64,000 bases of DNA from Mesotaenium endlicherianum (GCA_009602735.1 WELA01003365.1:201261-265260); one strand, 5' to 3'; positions 21,497 to 33,650 are shown, counted from the first letter of the stretch. Program-made: numbers and translations. The notes: generated by a model from the letters alone, not told the origin.

Positions 21497-23269
21497 ATGC
21501 TGTTGTTGTAGGCAACCTCCAACCCTGGTAGGTTCTTGTCCCACTCTGAAGGGTCCTCCATAGAGAAACTCCTGAGCACCTCTTGTAGAGTTCTGTTGAG
21601 CCTCTCACTCTGCCCGTCTGTCCGAGGGTGATAGGAAGTGCTCATACTCAGCTTGGTCCCCATCAAAGTAAACAATGACCGCCAAAAGTTGCTTTTGAAC
21701 CTTGGATCCCGATCTGAAACAATCACCTTCGGCAACCCATGTAGCCTGAAAATATGATCAAAGAATAACCGTGCCACATCCGCTGCCGTAGAAGTCTCCT
21801 TCATGGGAATGAAGTGAGCCATCTTGCTGAGTCTGTCAGACACAACCCATATTGCATCGTGCCCTTGACCACTCACTGGTAACGATGTGATGAAGTCCAT
21901 AGCAATCTGCTCCCAAGGATACTCTGGAATAGGCAGGGGCTGTAATGTACCTCCCTTCTTTTGATTTGGTGTCTTGTTTCTCTAGCACGCATCACAACTC
22001 CTGATCCACTCCTCGATGTCCTTGTCCATATTTCTCCAGTAGTACTCCCGCTTCAGCACGCTTGCCGTCTTCTCGCTTCCAAAGTGTCCAGCATATAAGC
22101 AGTCATGATGCTCCGCAAGTAGTAAGTCTCGTAGCTCCTTGATGTCAGGTACCACCACTCTGTTGGAATCACCGTAATACCATATGCCGTCCTTCTTCTG
22201 CATACTCGCGCTGAACTCAGCTGCTCCACCGTCAGCAAACTCTGGGTCCTCCTCATAACCTCTTTGAAGTTTCTCCTTGAAGTCCATATTCTCCTTGATG
22301 ATTGAGACAGCTGCAAGGTCACACCTCCTGGATAAAGCATCTGCAGGGTTGATCTTCCCAGGTAAATACTCAATCTTGTGGTCGAACTGTTGCAGAAACT
22401 CCATCCACCTTGCCTGTCTTGGTGTCAACGTTGGTTGCGTCATAAACTTCTCCAAGCTCTTGTGGTCGGTCTTGATGAACACCTTCCGGCCGTCCCCATA
22501 ACATCGCCAAATCCTCAAAGCCTGGATAATAGCCAACATCTCTCGCTCGTGTGCTGCATAGTTTTGCTCAGCAGGATTCAACTTCCTGCTCTCATATGCC
22601 ACAGGCTGCAATCCTTTGCCCTGGTCCTGGAGAAGAATGGCCCCCACTGCAAAGTTTGACGCGTCTGTGATGATGGTGAAAGGAAGCTCTGGACTGGCAA
22701 TTGCCAACACAGGTGCTTGTGTCAATAACTCCTTAATCTTCTCAAATGCTTGCTGCTCTTTGTCACCCCATAGCCACTTCTCCTGCTTCTTCAACATGTC
22801 CGTCAGCGGTGCACACACCTTGGCAAATCCTTCAATGAAACGTCGATAATAATTCGCCATGCCGAGGAAACTTTGGAGTTGATGAATATCAGCAGACACC
22901 GGCCGATCTCTGACTGCTTGCACCTTCTTTTGCTCCACCTTGACTCCTTCAGCTCCCACTATGTGTCCAAGAAACTCCACCTCCTTGAGACAGAAGTCGC
23001 ACTTGCTCATGTTCCTATACAGCTTCTGATCTCTCAAGACCTCCAACACCTTCCTCAGATGCCCCACATGCTCTTCCAAGGTCTTCGAATAGATCAAGAT
23101 GTCGTCCAAAAATACCACCACAAACTGGTCCGAGTAGGGTCTGAAGATACTATTCATGAGTCCCATGAATGTAGCAGGTGCATTAGTCAACCCAAAAGGC
23201 ATGACTGTGAACTCGAAGAAATCGTAGCGAATTCTGAAAGCAGTCTTCTGAACATCTCCTTCCGCAATT
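21492..23269 (-). pseudogene. pol: E1 pol: reverse transcriptase to integrase core
   Basis: Begins abruptly inside reverse transcriptase (IAEGDVQKTAFRIRY, then [12 protein letters not shown] and catalytic FLDD). It continues through RNase H (TIITDASNFAVGAILLQ, AHEREMLAI), the integrase zinc region (HHDCLYAGHFG-like, CDAC) and most of the DD35E core ([30 protein letters not shown]). One in-frame TAG lies at 21982-21984. The N-terminal parts are missing by deletion, and the C-terminus is at 5286-5982. The frame is otherwise clean, so decay was mainly by deletion and insertion. Confidence 0.88.
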
Positions 23270-23375
23270 GAACTTTATATCAAAATGATCACAAAAATGC
23301 ACTTAACACTACTATACAATCAAAACATACTTTCATGAAACTCAAAAGTGCACTTTATAAGCCTATGACCTTACA
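23270..23375 (-). repeat. E1 5' LTR fragment
   Basis: Matches 5193-5298. It is joined directly to reverse transcriptase sequence at 23269/23270, so the rest of the LTR, the primer site, gag, protease and the start of RT were lost in one deletion. Confidence 0.75.
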
Positions 23376-23427
23376 TAGGCTAAGGCCTAGTTAACAATGT
23401 CCAACTAAAAATAGCTCAAACAGCCTG

Positions 23428-24483
23428 CTACTTAGGGCTGGGGCTGGCCATAGGGCCCCTGAGTGGCCCATAAGGCCCCTGAAAATTAGCTACCTGGGCA
23501 GGTGCTAGCAAAGGCTGCCTCTGGTAGGAGTCTGGGCCATTAGGTGCCCCAGAAGGGCAAAAACGAGATGTGTGACCTACCATATGTCAATTCCAGCAAC
23601 TCAAGTCGTTTCTAGACGTCTTTGGAGCGCGGGGGTTAGCCTTAAAAGCATACGGGCTGCCCCATAGTCTGCGGACACTAAAAACAACCTCTTGCTCCTC
23701 CTCTTTGTCCTTCTTACTCTTAGCCACTTGCTTCTGGACCCGGTTCTCTATATCCTCACTCTCATCCTTAATTTGCATAGACTTTACTACCTCATCAATC
23801 ACAGGCCAGCTATGCAAATCCGCGGAGATAATTTGCGTTTGTCGAATAGTTATTAAAGACAAACTTTCAGTGAGCGCGCTTTGGGCCGCTTGTATGTCTT
23901 CCTTGTCCAACGCGTCTTAAGCGTTGTGGCACAGCTCCGCGAGGTCGTTCATCACCTTCATTTGGGCGCGGTTGCCCTCTGACAATTTTCCCACACCTGC
24001 AACATCGCTCTTGCGCTTAAGCCTCTTGAGCTGCTGCAGTATGTCTGCCCCTGCTCCCTTGCCCTCTTGAGCTCGCGCTACCTTGGTTTGCAAAAATTTG
24101 CTCACTGCTTCTTGCAGCTTGGCCATTTGCAGTGCAGCAGCTTGCTACGCAACTTTGAGCTCAGCCGCGTCAGCCTTGCTCATCTCGGCCTGTTCGTTCT
24201 CATACTCGCTAAGAAACTCTGTAGGTAACCTAGCGAGCTCATCGGGAGTTAGTTGGCTCGCTACGCTCTGTCTACCGGTTGAGTGACGCTGCTCATCGTT
24301 AAGCTGCTCGCCATCGTTTTGTAGCCCGCACGGACCTCCCTGGCTCACCATTCCTCTCTTCGCCATTGCTCGCAACTGTGCGTACACGTATGCGACTCTA
24401 GTGGTAGCGGATCTATGAAATTCAATCAAACGATTTTGAATGCCCAACATAGATTGTGTTACTATGTCTCGATTGGCATGCAA
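23428..24483 (-). pseudogene. gag: Decayed Gag-like gene of an unidentified retroelement
   Basis: One minus-strand frame runs from MHANRDIVTQSMLG to a stop at 23428 and is interrupted by only three stops: TAG near 24145, TAA near 23917 and TGA near 23584. The product would be about 350 residues, rich in Gln, Ala, Lys and Glu, with probable coiled coils (MAKLQEAVSKFLQTKVARAQ; NRVQKQVAKSKKDKEEEQE). Near the end, CWN-stop-HMVGHTSRFC has the spacing of a CCHC zinc knuckle whose second Cys codon has become TGA. That argues for a nucleocapsid protein. It does not resemble the other Gag proteins here, and no pol follows. Confidence 0.6.
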
Positions 24484-25210
24484 TGTCTACGCGCCTAAGT
24501 GTAGCAGCTACTTCCTGCTGCAATGAAGGCTTCTTTGCAAGGAGAAACCTTTACGAGAGTTTGTTTGTCGATGAAAGTGCAGTACATGTGAAATCGATCA
24601 AATTTGACCACTTGTCAAACCTTGATTTGCGACCTTAGGTTGTCATGTTTCCATAAATGTGTAAAAACACAAAGCACCATCACCTTGGGTTTGATGCCCT
24701 GTCAAAGCCGCAAACAGTGTCTTGCAAGTTCTTGTGAAAGTCCTTATAATAGCTTACGTAAACGACCTAGTATTTTGCAAAAAAAATGCAAATAAGGGTG
24801 AGCAATATGTGACTAGAGGTTCTATAGAGGTCTTGAGAGGGCATAAGTTGTCGCATGTTTGAGTTTTGCTTCAAAGCAATCTGAATTTTACGCCATATAG
24901 TTAGCAAGCACGTAGTTAGTGCAATTCAACAAAAGATTAAGGTAATATCAAAGTCGCGTGGGGCCATTGGCACTCGTCAACTCGAAAGCTTCTTGGCTAA
25001 CTGTGTACTTTTAAAAAGATTTTGAATATGCCAAGGTGTACGATCTCATTCTCAAAATATGAAAATGGAGAAATTACATTTGGAGGCCAGTTGAATATAA
25101 GGTCTCTGAAAAGATGAAGTTGCTATGACCGCGGCTTTAGAGCTAGCCCTTTCTAAGTCAAGCGTGCCCTTCACTAGGATGATGAATGTCTCAACGTCTG
25201 CCGCAGAAGC
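24484..25210. other. Intergenic stretch, nothing recognised
   Basis: No long frame, tandem repeat or LTR end was found in this AT-rich stretch. Confidence 0.5.
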
Positions 25211-25320
25211 GACTTAGCCGGTGACTTTGCTCTGTCCAAGACGGGTAACAAATACATCATGATCATCATTGAGCATTACTTAAAATAGATGGAGGTGGTC
25301 CTCCTCACTCTGAAGAAAGT
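25211..25320 (+). pseudogene. Integrase fragment of a gypsy-type element
   Basis: One frame reads DLAGDFALSKTGNKYIMIII, then EHYLK, a TAG stop, and MEVVLLTLKK. This fits the first catalytic block of Ty3/gypsy integrases (D-x-GPF-PLS-x-G-NKYI-x-D-xx-KW-E) with several key residues changed. It lies on the strand opposite to the neighbouring gag remnant. Confidence 0.5.
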
Positions 25321-25401
25321 GTTGGGACAGTGGAAGCGCTTCTCAAGTATGTGATTGTGCGCCAGCATAAGTGCTGACAAACCAAGGGTCTTGAACGAAG
25401 G

Positions 25402-26122
25402 TGTAATGAATCAGTATATTGGTAGATATAATATTCGTTTAAATATAATAGTTAAAAAAGTTCAGCTTGCTGAACTTTAGTTAATATTGAGTCTGCTGAA
25501 CCTTATTAAATAAACAGTTTAATAACTCAGCAGGGAGCAGCAGGTTGAAGTCAACTTAGGTCAGCTTGCGGACACATTCTTTAACAGCAAGCTGGCTTCC
25601 GTGCTCGATAGCAGCGAACTGCCTAGATATGCATCTAGAATGTGGTGTGCTAGATGAATGGCCAGATGACATCCTTAGGATGGAAGGCGATTTGGGATGA
25701 TGGGAGATGGCGGTGGATTTGGTTAAGCGAGGTCCTACCAACGTGGTTAACTCCCGGGTAGGCGATGTCATCGTACTGGCCGTTGAACAATAAACTCATT
25801 CCATGTACATATGCTAGGTATTGCCCTCGAGTTTGGTATTCGAAAACGAGGCCAACTCTCTTGTAGAGCTTACGGAGAGAGATCTGAATCCAAGGCGAGA
25901 AGCCATTGATATGCACTGTCTTATAGCCTTGCTTATGTACGAGTTTACTAATTGCATTATTGATGCTAGTTTACTTTCATTTGACTTGGGAGTATTGTCC
26001 ACTGCTAGTGTGTTGCCTTTTCGCTGTTGAATCAACTAACATTAATTACCATAAACATTACTTGCTGATAAAAAGCTCTTCATTAATTGTTAATCGCCTA
26101 TTTGGTAAGTCGATTCATGTCA
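25402..26122 (+). repeat. E4 5' LTR
   Basis: 721 bp, TGTAATGAATC...GATTCATGTCA, with a G replacing T in the terminal repeat. The GTAAGT near the end is kept (26105-26110). Confidence 0.92.
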
Positions 26123-26123
26123 G

Positions 26124-26135
26124 TGGTATTGGAGC
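26124..26135 (+). promoter_or_regulatory. E4 primer binding site
   Basis: TGGTATTGGAGC differs from the other copies (TGGTATCGGAGC) by one C-to-T change. Confidence 0.8.
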
Positions 26136-26156
26136 AGTTATCACAGTCTTCTTTGT

Positions 26157-27595
26157 ATGGTAAGGACAAGGTCTCAAACTAGCAACTCCCGAGACATGGA
26201 GAACCAAGATAACGAGAATGTCAAAAATCAGGTCCAAAGCCATGTAGCGAGAACCCGTACCTATTCTGAAGCAGTGGCAGATACTGCAGCTAGAGAGGCT
26301 GCAGATAAGGCAGCTGCTATTGCTGCAGTCGCAGCACAGCAGGCTGAAGAGGAAAGTGTCAAACTAGAAATCGAACGATTAGCAAAAGCTGTTGAAGATA
26401 CAGAAAGGAGGGAAGGACAGCCAGCAGACGAGCGCACTGTCAAGAACTTATGGCAGCAAGGGCCAATGTTTTGAACCCACCTTCTATTGTACAACTCAAT
26501 GTGCCTCTAGGTCAAATTCGTGACCGGCTGAACGTGGCAGGAATTGCTGCTGCAGGAACTAGAGAAATTGTTGAGGACACTACTCAACGAGTGGATGCCA
26601 TTGCTACTGCTGCATTTGCTAGACTCCCACCTCAGAGTGTGGATTTGGGAGCATTGTTTGTGCAAATGCAATCGCAAATGGCGAGCATGTATCAGTCCCA
26701 ACAGGAGGACAAAAGAATCATAATGTCTCTGTTGCGGGACAAAGACCAACTGGGTTCTCAAACCACTGGTGATGGTAGCAGAGGGCCTAGTAAGGCGAAG
26801 CCGAAACCTCCCCTGGACTATGATCCTGACGAAAACAAAAAATGTTACCTGATCAAGTTTCTTGCTGATGTTGAGCAGTGGCTGGAGAACTACCCAGAAT
26901 TGCAAGATTACGAGAAGGTCAGGCACACTGGTGCCCTACTGAAAGGCAGTGCAGCAAACTGGTGGCTGTATTGGAAAGAAGAGCGTAAGGCTCAGCAACT
27001 TGGTGACCCTACTTGGGTAGAGTTTGTTGAGAAATTGCATGAGAAGTTTAATGTCATCAATCAATAGGAGAAAGCTATCTACGCGATGATCTCCTTGACA
27101 CTGAAGCAAACCACTTCAGTTGCTGAGTTTGCTCCGAAGTTCCAGGAGAACATGATGAAGCAGCCAGACTTGCCGGAGCGGTATAGGATAGCATACTTCA
27201 GGTATGGCTTGAAATCCGAAGTCTCTAATCACTTCGCTGATAAAAAATATGAGAAACCGGCTGACCTGATCCAGGATGCCGATGCCTGGGATCAGCAGCA
27301 ATTCAATCACAAGCGCCGCGGTAATGCTTTGGTGTCTAAGATTGTCAAAAAGCCTCACGGTTCCTATAATGCAATTGAAGAAGACCAAGCTGAGGATAAT
27401 CAGGGTGATGAGTACGAGAATCAGTATAATGTGATACAGTCCAAAGGGAGAGGTGGTTACTCTCGAGGTGGCTATGGAAGAGGTGGTGGTAGGACTAAGC
27501 CGAGACCAGCCTCAGCAAAATCTGTTTACTTCCATTGCCAGCAGTTGGGTCACTTTAGAGAGCAGTGTCCAGTCAAGCACCTCCCAAAGGGCTAG
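26157..27595 (+). pseudogene. gag: E4 gag, broken
   Basis: Same order as the intact 492-residue Gag: [20 protein letters not shown], coiled-coil stretch, capsid domain, RGG-rich stretch ([17 protein letters not shown]) and a zinc knuckle in which the first Cys has become Phe (YFHCQQLGHFREQC). A frameshift lies near 26450. A TAG near 27065 replaces the CAG found in E7. Confidence 0.88.
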
Positions 27596-27702
27596 AGAAA
27601 AGACCAGCCTTTAGAAGACAGCAACAGTCAGTAGTCCAATCTACTGAATGTGAGGATGCTAGAGATAGTGAGTCGTCACTAGCTGCCCTCGTAGCAGGTA
27701 TT

Positions 27703-30155
27703 ATGGGTCCTGCTGAACAGGATTCACCATGCATGCCTGACAAACTGATAAAGGAGACCAACAGCAATATAGATCTTCAGAGAGTGCACACTGAAGATGA
27801 AGCTCAGCATGCTGAACACTTAAGGACGGTCATGGACATTCTAAGAAAAAATCAATCATATGCTAAAATGAGCAAGTGTGATTTCTTCAAGATAAGTAAT
27901 GAATTCTTAGGCCACGTTGTCAGCAAAGAAGGCATCAGTGTGGATCCTAAGAAAGTCTAGACCATGAGGGATTGGCTTGTACCACAGTCTATCTCTGAGT
28001 TAGATCCTTCCTTGAGTTGGCTAAGTACTAAAGAGATTTTGTGAGAATTATTCTACAAAGGCCAGTATACTGACTGACCTTACTAAGAAAGATATAGGGT
28101 ATGTGTGGGGGGAAAAGCAGCATGCTGCCTTCCAGACCCTTAAAGATGCTCCTTGTTCTGCTCCAGTGCTAGCCGTGTATGACCCCCAGCAAACCTGTGC
28201 AGGTGGTTACTGATGCTTTTGACTTTGCCATGGGTGCTATCTTGTTGCAGCCTGCTGACAAAACCACAAAAGATGGTAAGGTACGACAAGAGTGGCACCC
28301 TGTGCTGCATGAGTCTATGAAATTCAACCCAGCTGAAATTAACTGCTTCATGCATGATAAAGAGCTGCTTGTTATCATTTATGTGCTCAAACAGCGGACA
28401 GCATACTTACATGGTAAAGCTTTTAAGGTGATTACAGATCATCTAGCTCTCACTCACTTTCAAAAGAAGTTCAAGTTGTCCAGGAGGGAGAATCGCTGGA
28501 GCCAGATGCTGGAGCAGTTCCAAGTCCAGATCGACTACAAACCAGGGAAGTTGAATCCTGCTGATGCACTCTCTAGAAGACCTGACTTGCAAGAAAGGAA
28601 CTTTAGTCAGCATGCTGTAGATAAAGTCCTTTGTGCAATCACTTCACTAAAGGTGACAAAGTCCTTCCTTGAACAACTTAGGAAAGCCTACCTTTCTGAC
28701 ACAACATTTGAGCCCAGCCCCACGGATGGTGTATGTCCTGCTACTGCACTCGGGTATCGGCTTAAGGGAGGGATCTAAGTGACTGAAACCACTTCAGGCA
28801 GGCTGAAGCTGGTCATTCCTAATAAATTGGAAATAAGGTCCCTCTTACTGAGTCAAGCGCGTGACAGTTTACTAGGTGGGCATTTGGGGCAGGCCAAAAT
28901 TGTTGGCAAACTGGCAAAACATTATCATTGGGATGGATTGCCTCCGGAGGTCTTGAAATATGTTGTCCTGTGATCAGTGTCAGAGAAATAAGTCTAGGCA
29001 CACATCACCGGGGGGTCTCTTACAACCATTGCCCATCCCAGCTGGACGCTGGAAAACAATATCCATGGACTGGGTGGTAACACTACCACGAACTGCCAAT
29101 GGACATGATTCGATACTGGTAGTAGTGGATAAATTGCCAAATATGGTCATTTTCATCCCCATAACTAACAAAGTAACTGCACTCGAAACAGCGAGACAGT
29201 TCCACAACCATGTAGTATGCCAACATGGGCTGCCCTCCATTATCATCTCAGACAGGGACTCAAAATTCACCTTTAAGTTCTGGAGAGCTTTAATGGAATT
29301 TATGGGAGTCAAACAGCTGCTCAACACAGCAAACCACCCTCAGACTCATGGGCCGACTGAAAGAACTAACCGAGTTCTGCAAGAGGTGTTAAGAGCATAT
29401 ATTAACCAAAAAAAATAATATTGGGATGATCTTTTGCCTCATATCCAGTTTGCGGTCAACAGTGCGGTGAACGCGTCAACGGGCAAGACTCCTTTTGAAT
29501 TGAGCCTGGGTAGAGTCCCTAAGTCTCCTTTAGATGTACTAGAGGAGTCTTTAACTCACCTTGAAGGGATTCACAATCCGAGCTCCCTATTAGTTAACCC
29601 AGGAGTTTGCTGACACCCTGTCAGAAGTCCAACAGTTGCTGCACAAAGCCCAAGTAAATCAACAAAAATACGCTAATCAGCACCGTCGAGAGCTGACATT
29701 TTCTAAGGGCGATTTGGTCAAACTGCATTCTCAACACGTGTACCTGCCTGGTGCGGTCAAGAAAAAGCTTGGTCCGGTCTGGGTTGGTCCATATTCGGTG
29801 ATGCGCCGTGTCGGTCAAAATGCTTACGAACTGAGCATGTCAGCAGAATACAAGGGTCACGCTGTCTTTAACGTCTCCTTCTTGGAACCGTGCATCAAAG
29901 GTGACACACTGTTCACCGGTCGATTACCTGTCCAACCCCCGCTGTCCGGGATGGTGACCCTGAGGAATATGAGGTCGAGGAGATTTTAGACGCTCGCTCT
30001 GTACGTCGATCATCTAAATATGTCATGAAGTACTTGATCAGATGGAAGGGGTACAATGCCTCTGGGGACACTTGGGAACTTAAAGTACTAGCTGACCAAT
30101 GCCAAAGGGGCCTTGAAGCGGTTCCACCTTCGGGCAGCTGGCACCCCTCCCAAAC
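27703..30155 (+). pseudogene. pol: E4 pol, internally deleted and broken
   Basis: After about 30 residues the sequence jumps from the pol N-terminus (DLQRVHT) to the end of the RT palm (EDEAQHAEHLRTV). About 1.25 kb is missing, including the protease DGG site and RT catalytic FLDD. RNase H, integrase (zinc region, [32 protein letters not shown]) and chromodomain remnants follow with several frameshifts and stops, among them TAG for CAG at 27958 and TAA for TGG at 28776. Beyond repair by a single change. Confidence 0.88.
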
Positions 30156-30420
30156 TGTCATTTCAGTCGCCATGGACAGGTGATAGGAGGTTCTGTCTCC
30201 AAATAAGTTGGAGGGGAACGTGACAGTTAAACGTGACAGTTAGTGACAGATAGTGACAGTTGTGACAGGCAACCCACTTTAAAATTAAGTTGGAGGGAGT
30301 GTGTACCGTCTCAGAATCAGCCAGTAAGATTCTTATGTAATCATTCTACACACTCAACCTACGCTCACACTCACTTTTTCTCTCTGACTCAGTTCTCCTA
30401 ATCTACTCACTCACACAAGG

Positions 30421-32109
30421 ATGACTCAGAATTTGGAACTTAAGAGGAAGAGAAGAGCAGAAGAGGCACATGCAGAATACTTGCGATTCCGTGGCGACAT
30501 CGAATCATCCTCCATCTCCGCTCGAGAATCACAACGACTCCAACAACATCGGGAGGCACAGAAGAAGAAGGAGGAGGAGGAACAGGCCAGGCTGAGGCAC
30601 GAAATACTGGACAGACAAGCTGCAGAGGAGGCCAAGAAGGCAGAGGAGGAGAGGCAAGCTGAGGAGAGGCGGAAGCAGCAGGCTGAAGAAGAACAGAGGA
30701 GAATCAGCAGCTACCGCTACACAGTGCTGGGCAAGGGCTTTGATTTACTGGAGGAGGCCTTCAAGTATGGCCAGAGAAGTCGGAGTGAGTCGCAGAAGGA
30801 CATCCTGCAGAGGGAAGGGGAGACATCCGAAAGCTTTGACAAGTGTATAGAGGTCAGCACAGGGCTTTTCCTCTACCACGATTATGCAAGGATGGTAAAA
30901 TATACGGTCAGAGAGGCCAAGGCAATGGCCCAAATGAATGAGGAAGGAGCTGTGTCGATTTCGAGTATCTAGGGGAAAGATAGGCTCATCAGGACGATCC
31001 CCATGGACGCTGACAACTTTAAGGACTCTACATCCCATAACAAGTTCAAGGCCATGTATAATGAGGTGGAAAGAAGAAGGTGGGGATTCTTGGCCAGGGA
31101 AACCAGTCGGCTGGACTTCGCAGGGCATTGGTACCCTTGTACGCTGAAAAGGACAGATCCTGCCTTCTTCCAAAAGCCCACCGATTGGCGGTGGATGACC
31201 ACTAATATGAGGGACCAGCAAAATGACAGGGCAAGGGAGGAAGATTTCCTAACAGACGTACAGTGGAACATAGTGTTGCCCCCTCATATTGCAGCTTGGG
31301 ACCCAAACTTGGATGGAGTAAGAGACTGCATGAGTTAAGAATTGCAGGAGGACAGGAGCAGGGCCCGAGAGTCATTCTCTACAGGGAAGCACGCTTATGC
31401 CAAATGGGCAAGCAAGCAGGGAGAGAAAGAACTGTATGCGGTCAGGACTCAACAACCCCCACCAGCACCCAATAGGGGAAGGTCAGTGGGATATTCTTTT
31501 TCTCAGGAAGAGCTGGAGCAGTTGACAGAGGAGACCCCAGCAGTCTCATAGGAGCCAGGGGAAGAAGAGGAGGAGAGGTCAGAGGAAGAAGGAGAGGAAG
31601 GCAAGGGAGAGGACACTAGCCCCGCTGTGACCCAGACACCTGCCACATCCCCTGTAATGGAGAAGATTGGGTTGGCCAGGGCAGACATAGCCCTGCACCA
31701 GCTCGTTGAAGAGGAAGATATCACTTGGCTGGGAACTGCCAGATAAAAAAGCCCATCTGGAGGCGCAGAGATCCAGTCAGACAGGGTAGACGGAAGGGCT
31801 GTCAGAGAAATAGCCAGAGGCCTGCCAGCATCTCTCTCGCAGAGAGGACATGTGCCCTTGGCTACTGTCATGCAACATCCTTCTGGGATACGAGTATATG
31901 TGCCTGTCAGTTTGAGGGATGCCCAGGAGAAGGTTGCCTCCCTTTATTTTCAGACTATGCAGGAGGAAACAGCCCAGTTACTGCGTTCTCCCCTTGGTAC
32001 CCCCTACTCGAAGCCCCCAGGCTTCAGGAGACCCCAAGACAGAAGGAGGAGGTTTGCCTCCCGGTCTCGCTCCCCTGACCGTAGAGCCCCAGGAACATCT
32101 CCCTCATAA
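30421..32109 (+). pseudogene. E4 ORF3 (version a), frame kept but with four stops
   Basis: 562 codons in one unbroken frame, interrupted only by point stops at 30970 (TAG), 31336 (TAA), 31549 (TAG) and 31744 (TAA). From MTQNLELKRKRRAEE it shows a charged coiled coil, the YRYTVLGKGFDLLEEAFKY block and LFLYHDYARMVKYT. It then has NEVERRRWGF, PTDWRWMT, LPPHIAAWDPNLDGV, FSTGKHAYAKWA, an acidic stretch, GHVPLATVMQHPSGIRVYV and an Arg/Ser-rich tail. In an element whose gag and pol have frameshifts and deletions, the absence of any indel here is notable. Function unknown. Confidence 0.75.
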
Positions 32110-32267
32110 GGGCAGTAGGCTAAGGGCGGAGGGACAGCACACTATTACTAGTGATCCCCACAGTTAGGCATCAGTGTTGGAGCAAGAGGCGGTGGGAGGG
32201 AGATCAGTACTTTCGGTTGGGGAAAGCCATGTACCCAGTGTTAGTGTTGTCGAGGCGAGAAACCGTT

Positions 32268-32280
32268 GAGTTGGAGGGAT
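32268..32280 (+). promoter_or_regulatory. E4 polypurine tract
   Basis: GAGTTGGAGGGAT directly precedes the 3' LTR. Confidence 0.8.
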
Positions 32281-32998
32281 TGTAATGAATCAGTATGTTG
32301 GTAGATATAATATTTATTTAAATATAATAGTTAAATAAGTTCAGCCTGCTGAACTTTAGTTAATATTGACTCTGCTGAACCTTATTAAATTAATCAGTTT
32401 AATGACTCAGCCGGGAGCAGCACGCTGAAGTCAACTTAGGTCAGCTTGCTGACATATTCTTTGACAGCCAGCTGACTTCCGTACTCGGTAGCAGCGAATT
32501 GCCTAGATATGCATCTAAGTGTGGTGTGCTAGATGAATGGCCAGATGACATCCTTAGGATGGATGGCGATTCGGTATGATGGGAGATGGCGGTGGATTTG
32601 GTTAACCGAGGTCCTACCAACGTGGTTAACTTCCGGGTAGGCGGTGCCATCGCACTGGCCGTTGAACAGTAAACTCATTCCATGTACATATGCTAGGCAT
32701 TGCTCTCGAGTTCAGCATTTGAAAACTAGGCCAACTCTCTTGTACAGCTTATGGAGAGAGATCTGAATCCAAGGCGAGAAGCCATTGATATGCATTGTCT
32801 TCTAGCCTTGCTTATGTACGAGTTTACTAATTGCCTTATTGATGCTAGTTTACTTCCATCTGACTTGCGAATATTGTCCATTGCTAGTGTGTTGTCTTTT
32901 TGCTGAATTAAGTAACAGAACATACCATAAAGATTACTTGCTGATATAAAGATCTTCATTTATTATTAATCGCCTATTTGGTGAGTCGATTCATTTCA
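32281..32998 (+). repeat. E4 3' LTR
   Basis: 718 bp, TGTAATGAATC...GATTCATTTCA. GTAAGT has become GTGAGT. Many differences from the 5' LTR agree with great age. Confidence 0.92.
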
Positions 32999-33111
32999 CA
33001 AGGGTTTTGAGTTCCAAGGTGCGTTTTAACAACTATTTGGGAGGTGTTTCATTCACTATCGTTCTACCTCCAGAGATCATCCACAAGTAGATAGTCTTGC
33101 AGAAAATGGTG

Positions 33112-33650
33112 CAAATTGAAGGTTTGATAAGTGGTCCAATTGGCCAATTTCACATGTGCCGTATTTGATCGACAAACCTAAGCCTGGTAAAGGCTTCTTC
33201 TTGCAAAGCAAGCTTCATTGCAACAGGTTGTAGCTGCTACATTTACCCACCCATCCACCCCTCTAACCCCCCTCCACTGGGAGGTGCACGAGTCAAGCTC
33301 AAGCTGAAGTTTGTGCCAGCATCAGTAACAGCCATGCACATTAGAGTGGTTTTGTTATCGTATGTCTATTGACAGTAACCTGGGGCAAAAGTTTGGTGGC
33401 CAACCTCAACACAGCAAGAGCACCAACTTTTGTTGCGAAAGTCTCATCTTCGTACAATTGCACAAGGATCAAGGTGTTTTTAAGAATATTGAATGTAGTT
33501 GTCTTAACTTAGTAAAGTGGATATGAGTGTAGCAACATGTAGAGTAAGCATTAGATCACACCAGATGGCGCACAATTGTTGCATGTTATTATTCCTAATA
33601 GTTTTCAATAATTACCTCTCTTTTAAATCCAGGCAATTTAATGGCGAATT
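33112..33650. repeat. Dispersed non-coding repeat, copy B
   Basis: A diverged partner of copy A at 2925-3483, in the same orientation. Homology ends at CAGGCAATTT (near 33633), close to where the copy A foldback arm ends. It lacks the foldback and the 12-bp hairpin seen in copy A. Confidence 0.75.

Larger units (their letters stand above)
5193..23375 (-). mobile_element. E1: truncated chromovirus (Ty3/gypsy), split by E2
   Basis: E1 reads on the minus strand. Its pol C-terminal part lies at 5286-5982 and its RT-to-integrase part at 21492-23269. E2 separates them, and the reading frame resumes exactly once E2 and one CCTGC copy are removed. A 106-bp LTR segment is present at both ends (5193-5298 and 23270-23375). 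The right copy abuts reverse transcriptase directly, so the start of RT, protease, gag and most of the 5' LTR have been deleted. It therefore cannot act on its own. The left limit given is only the edge of the duplicated LTR segment. Confidence 0.8.
25402..32998 (+). mobile_element. E4: old, degenerate family A element
   Basis: Bounded by family A LTRs of 721 and 718 bp and by GAAGG (25397-25401) and CAAGG (32999-33003), a 5-bp target duplication with one change. All three genes are present but broken. Pol also lacks about 1.25 kb covering protease and most of RT. It is clearly more diverged from E5, E6, E7 and E8 than these are from each other, so it is the oldest member of the family in the window. 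Confidence 0.92.
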
